Assembly: GCA_031255355.1 (NCBI GenBank)
Contig: JAIRSR010000114.1
Coordinates: 1-9,381 of the forward strand
Direction of reading: 5' to 3'
From: Clostridiales bacterium
Lineage (GTDB): Bacteria > Bacillota > Clostridia > Monoglobales > Firm-18
Length of the DNA: 9,381 nucleotides
Notes under the pieces: model-generated
What the model saw: the letters and a program-made list of their open reading frames with translations, nothing else
The model's database searches: none
Told to the model about the DNA's origin: nothing
Shown: piece by piece, positions 7,376-9,381 of the stretch
Layout: the number at the start of each line of letters is the position of its first letter
Numbering within the stretch: the first letter of the stretch is position 1
Made by a program: the position numbers and the translations under genes

Positions 7376-7477
7376 TTTTTTCCTCCTTAAATCATCATTA
7401 TTTAGACCGTCCTTGTAGACTGTCATTATTTAGACCGTCTGAATCTTACCGTGGGTCAGACCCGATTTCAAACTATC
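7376..7477 (-). promoter_or_regulatory. rplM leader with 17-bp tandem repeat, candidate L13 autoregulatory element
   Basis: From the predicted start near 7477 to ATG 7375 there are about 100 untranslated bases. They contain a small GGGT/ACCC hairpin and two copies of a 17-base unit (7395-7411 and 7423-7439; minus-strand GACGGTCTAAATAATGA) with a 28-base period. Each copy carries the GAC-G-GTC inverted repeat. Bacillota rplM genes are known to carry an L13-binding leader (Rfam L13_leader). The position fits, but I cannot verify the covariance model by eye. Confidence 0.5.
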
Positions 7478-7483
7478 CTAAAC

Positions 7484-7512
7484 ATTTTAATACATTACGG
7501 CGGGAATGTCAA
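7484..7512 (-). promoter_or_regulatory. Sigma-A-type promoter of rplM-rpsI
   Basis: On the minus strand, TTGACA (7507-7512) and TAAAAT (7484-7489) are separated by exactly 17 bases. An A tract sits just upstream of the -35, as in UP elements. This is the strongest promoter in the window and suits a ribosomal protein operon. Confidence 0.88.
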
Positions 7513-7522
7513 GTGTTTTTTT

Positions 7523-7562
7523 GCGAAATTTCAATCCGCGTTTTCTAAACGCCGAAATTCGC
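7523..7562. repeat. Nested inverted repeat between divergent promoters
   Basis: GCGTTT (7538-7543) and AAACGC (7547-7552) form a perfect inner stem with a 3-base loop. The outer arms GCGAAATTTC (7523-7532) and GAAATTCGC (7554-7562) are complementary apart from one extra A. It sits just upstream of the rplM -35 and about 60 bases upstream of the HAD gene -10. It could be an operator, a cruciform or a plus-strand terminator (T-rich bases follow on that strand). Its role is unknown. Confidence 0.5.
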
Positions 7563-7615
7563 CGTTTTTGTCGTTTTTACTCTTGAATTCTACGCTGTAA
7601 AATTGATATTTTGTG

Positions 7616-7624
7616 TGCTATACT
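7616..7624 (+). promoter_or_regulatory. Extended -10 promoter of the HAD phosphatase gene
   Basis: TGCTATACT is an extended -10 (TG-N-TATACT), 32 bases before the ATG. No good -35 is found at 17 bases (TGTAAA at 7596-7601), which is usual for extended -10 promoters. It is divergent from the rplM promoter. Confidence 0.5.
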
Positions 7625-7656
7625 ATGTGATATGATTAAAATTTAAGGGGGTTTAT

Positions 7657-8466
7657 ATGAAACCATACGAGGGATATTTATTATGTACGGACGTGGACGG
7701 GACGCTGGTGGGCGGCGGGAATGAAATCTCCCGCGAGAACATCCAAGCAATCAAGCGTTTTATGGACGGAGGCGGGATTTTCACCGTCGCGACAGGGCGT
7801 ACGCCTATGATTGCCGCTACGATTTTTACGGATTTTTTGCCGAACGCGCCGATTGCGGCGCATAATGGCGCGTCGGTGTATGATTTGGCGGCAAAAGAGT
7901 ATTTACATACCGCGCCGCTCGGCGATACGGCGGAGGAACTGTTGATGTATGTAGAGGAGACGTTTGACTGTGCGGGGTTTGAGGTCTATCATTACGACGA
8001 CATCTACCGCCGTGGGACGAATGACTATATCGCGAACTATATCGGCGCGGAGCGGCTGCCCGGAGCCGCCTTTGCGGAGATGCCGAAACCGTGGACGAAA
8101 GCCGTCCTCGCGCAATCGGAGGAGGACACGGCGCGGATCGCGGAACACCTTGCCGCGTCGAAATACGCGGGTAGTTACAATTTCAACAAAAGCGGCGGGA
8201 TCCTTTTGGAAATTATGAGCGTCGGCGCGTCCAAGGGCGCCGCCTTGCTGCGAATCAAAGAAATGCTCGGCGCAGGTATCCATACCACCATAGGCATGGG
8301 CGACTATGAAAATGATATTTCTATGCTGCGGGTCTGCGACGTTTCCTACGCCGTGGGCAACGCGACGGACGAGGTGAAACGCGCGGCGCGGCACGTTACC
8401 GTGCGGCATACGGAACACGCCGTAGCAAAAGTAATCGAGGGCATTTCACTGCGCGGAATATTTTAG
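7657..8466 (+). CDS. Cof-type HAD-IIB family phosphatase
   Basis: 269 residues, typical of the Cof/YidA-type HAD-IIB group. All four HAD motifs are present: motif I DVDGT (nucleophile Asp12, acid/base Asp14), motif II VATGR (Thr46), motif III SKG (Lys193), and motif IV GMGDYENDISML (Asp216, Asp220 for Mg2+). The middle part, about residues 85-185, is the C2B cap, which decides substrate. The family hydrolyses sugar phosphates, nucleotide phosphates or cofactors such as FMN and PLP, and substrate cannot be told from sequence. It is a soluble cytoplasmic protein with no signal peptide. ATG 7657 is preceded by AAGGGGG at 7645-7651 with 5 bases spacing. It is transcribed alone, divergently from rplM. 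Its stop codon directly abuts the palindromic repeat at 8467. Confidence 0.95.
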   Translation: MKPYEGYLLCTDVDGTLVGGGNEISRENIQAIKRFMDGGGIFTVATGRTPMIAATIFTDFLPNAPIAAHNGASVYDLAAKEYLHTAPLGDTAEELLMYVEETFDCAGFEVYHYDDIYRRGTNDYIANYIGAERLPGAAFAEMPKPWTKAVLAQSEEDTARIAEHLAASKYAGSYNFNKSGGILLEIMSVGASKGAALLRIKEMLGAGIHTTIGMGDYENDISMLRVCDVSYAVGNATDEVKRAARHVTVRHTEHAVAKVIEGISLRGIF

Positions 8467-8624
8467 AGCCTGTGTGAAATCTTATCGTGGATGGCATGTT
8501 GAGCGGATTTTTCGTCAGACAAGGCAAATTTTTGAAGTAATAATTTGTTTATTACAAGGAAATTTAACGACGTATGGCGGAAAATCCGCCAACAGGACGC
8601 CGCGCAGAAGATTTTAGACAGGCT
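8467..8624. mobile_element. 158-bp palindromic MITE-like element
   Basis: The ends AGCCTGTGTGAAATCTT (8467-8483) and AAGATTTTAGACAGGCT (8608-8624) are inverted repeats matching at 15 of 17 positions. The palindrome continues inward about one centre near 8546: GCGGATTTTTC (8503-8513) against GGAAAATCCGC (8579-8589), and GTAATAA (8537-8543) against TTATTAC (8549-8555). It encodes no protein. Size, terminal inverted repeats and end-to-end symmetry fit a non-autonomous miniature element or an interspersed hairpin repeat. No clear target-site duplication is visible beyond a possible TA. It starts at the base after the HAD stop and could also act as that gene's transcript end. Confidence 0.65.
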
Positions 8625-8638
8625 ATTCAAAGTAATAC

Positions 8639-8667
8639 TTTACTTTTTGCGCGTTTTTTGGTAAAAT
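8639..8667 (+). promoter_or_regulatory. Candidate galU promoter
   Basis: TTTACT (8639-8644) and TAAAAT (8662-8667) are 17 bases apart, and TGG just before the -10 makes it an extended -10. Transcription would start near 8674 and give a leader of about 170 bases before galU. Confidence 0.55.
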
Positions 8668-8693
8668 AAGAATGAACGCAGTCAAATGCCGTG

Positions 8694-8720
8694 CGCGGCG
8701 GCGAAACTCCGCGTTTTTTT
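8694..8720 (+). terminator. Terminator-like hairpin in the galU leader
   Basis: CGCGG (8694-8698) pairs with CCGCG (8709-8713) across a 10-base loop, followed at once by seven T residues (8714-8720). It lies about 20 bases after the predicted galU start point, so it may be an attenuator rather than the end of the HAD transcript, although the latter remains possible. Confidence 0.55.
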
Positions 8721-8843
8721 ACCGCGAAAGGTTGCGGTTCGCGTCCCCGGCGGCAAGGCGGCGGTTGATCAGGCTCACGGTCAGCGCGTTATACGCTCCG
8801 CTGCGGTACAGTTCGGTGAGCCGAAAGGGTCGGTGAGAATTGC
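8721..8843 (+). promoter_or_regulatory. Structured GC-rich leader before galU
   Basis: No gene that I can support lies here. Two stems are visible on the plus strand: ACCGC (8721-8725) with GCGGT (8734-8738), and GGCTCAC (8772-8778) with GTGAGCC (8816-8822), the latter ending 9 bases before the GGTGAG ribosome binding site. These could fold against the upstream terminator hairpin or restrict translation initiation. Alternatively, parts of this stretch may be remnant coding DNA on the minus strand. Confidence 0.35.
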
Positions 8844-9381
8844 GTGAAAATTACAAAAGCGATTATCCCTGCGGCGGGTTTGGGAACGCGTTTTCTTCCC
8901 GCCACGAAAGCACAGCCCAAGGAAATGCTTCCGATTGTCGATAAGCCGACGATACAGTATATCGTCGAGGAAGCCGTCGCTTCGGGAATCGAGGACATCA
9001 TCATTGTCACGGGGCGCAGCAAACGCGCGATAGAGGATCATTTTGACAAGTCCTACGAGTTGGAAAATGAATTGCAGAAATCGGGCAAGGAAGAGTTGCT
9101 GTCCCTGGTGCAGGAAATCTCAAACATGGTCAATATCCACTACATTCGGCAAAAGGAGCCGCGAGGGTTGGGTCACGCGGTGCTGTGCGCAAGAAGTTTT
9201 ATCGGCAACCAGCCCTTTGCCGTGCTGTTGGGGGACGACATTGTGGACGCGAGCCGGCCGTGCTTGGCGCAGATGAAAGACGTTTGCGATATTTTCGGCA
9301 CGTCGGTGCTTGGCGTACAGCGCGTACCCGCCGCCGAGGTCGGCAAGTACGGCATTGTGGATTGTGAATTGGAGCGGGACA
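8844..9381 (+). CDS. galU: UTP-glucose-1-phosphate uridylyltransferase GalU, 3' end missing
   Basis: 179 codons are visible, about the first 60 percent of a normal GalU of roughly 290 residues. Start GTG 8844 is chosen because an in-frame TGA at 8817-8819 closes the frame upstream, no ATG lies between, and GGTGAG at 8832-8837 is correctly placed. The protein begins MKITKAIIPAAGLGTRFLP; GLGTRF with the following TKAQPKEMLP is the nucleotide-sugar pyrophosphorylase signature (Gly14, Arg16, Lys22). Further on come IEDIIIVTGRSKRAIEDHFD, RGLGHAV and the metal and uridine region LLGDDIVD (Asp131, Asp132). It joins UTP and glucose-1-phosphate to UDP-glucose in the cytoplasm, the donor for teichoic acid, glycolipid, capsule and other surface glycans. 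The gene runs off the window edge. Confidence 0.96.
   Translation, partial: MKITKAIIPAAGLGTRFLPATKAQPKEMLPIVDKPTIQYIVEEAVASGIEDIIIVTGRSKRAIEDHFDKSYELENELQKSGKEELLSLVQEISNMVNIHYIRQKEPRGLGHAVLCARSFIGNQPFAVLLGDDIVDASRPCLAQMKDVCDIFGTSVLGVQRVPAAEVGKYGIVDCELERD

Noticed and set aside
7376..7426. L13 start at 7426
   Set aside because: The extension would be translated from the leader repeats. The ATG at 7375 has a strong ribosome binding site and matches the usual L13 N-terminus.
8672..8836. 54-codon plus-strand open frame starting with MNAVKCRARRR
   Set aside because: It has no ribosome binding site, is very Arg-rich, and spans the terminator hairpin and the stems of the galU leader. It is most likely a chance frame.
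8781..9041. 86-codon minus-strand frame opposite the galU start
   Set aside because: It is antisense to clear GalU signature sequence, with no ribosome binding site and no recognisable domain.

Overview
The window looks like a moderately GC-rich Bacillota genome, most likely Clostridia. Support comes from strong AGGAGG-type ribosome binding sites, consensus sigma-A-like promoters, a YabE-type G5/3D cell-wall protein, S-layer homology (SLH) repeats, and the rplM-rpsI gene pair. Species-level identity cannot be read from the sequence.

Region 1 (1-5088, + strand) is an apparent operon of three exported or surface proteins. The first gene enters from the left edge and carries a DUF4832-type barrel plus two beta-rich C-terminal modules. 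Thirteen bases later is a small gene that is a free-standing copy of those C-terminal modules with its own signal peptide. Overlapping it by ATGA is a 958-residue protein in the order signal peptide, discoidin-like carbohydrate-binding module, Ig-like module, degenerate SLH repeats, DUF4874/DUF4832 barrel, Ig-like tail. Genes 1 and 3 are clear paralogues, and gene 2 is a duplicated part of gene 1. I infer a cell-surface system acting on or binding a polysaccharide; its chemistry is not established.

Region 2 (5089-7656) starts with a bidirectional terminator shared with a convergent yabE-like gene. Further right, on the same minus strand, is the ribosomal protein operon rplM-rpsI (L13, S9). 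It has a near-consensus promoter, a roughly 100-nt leader with a 17-bp tandem repeat, and a strong 13-bp terminator hairpin downstream of rpsI.

Region 3 (7657-9381, + strand) holds a Cof-type HAD phosphatase, then a 158-bp end-to-end imperfect palindrome that resembles a MITE or interspersed hairpin repeat and abuts the HAD stop codon. It ends with a promoter, an early terminator-like hairpin and a structured leader in front of galU, which runs off the right edge. GalU makes UDP-glucose, a precursor of surface glycans. That fits the wall and glycan theme of the neighbourhood but does not prove a functional link.

The most unusual items are the three-gene DUF4832 surface cluster with SLH repeats in mid-protein and a detached C-terminal module, the palindromic element at the HAD stop codon, and the possible attenuator leader of galU.
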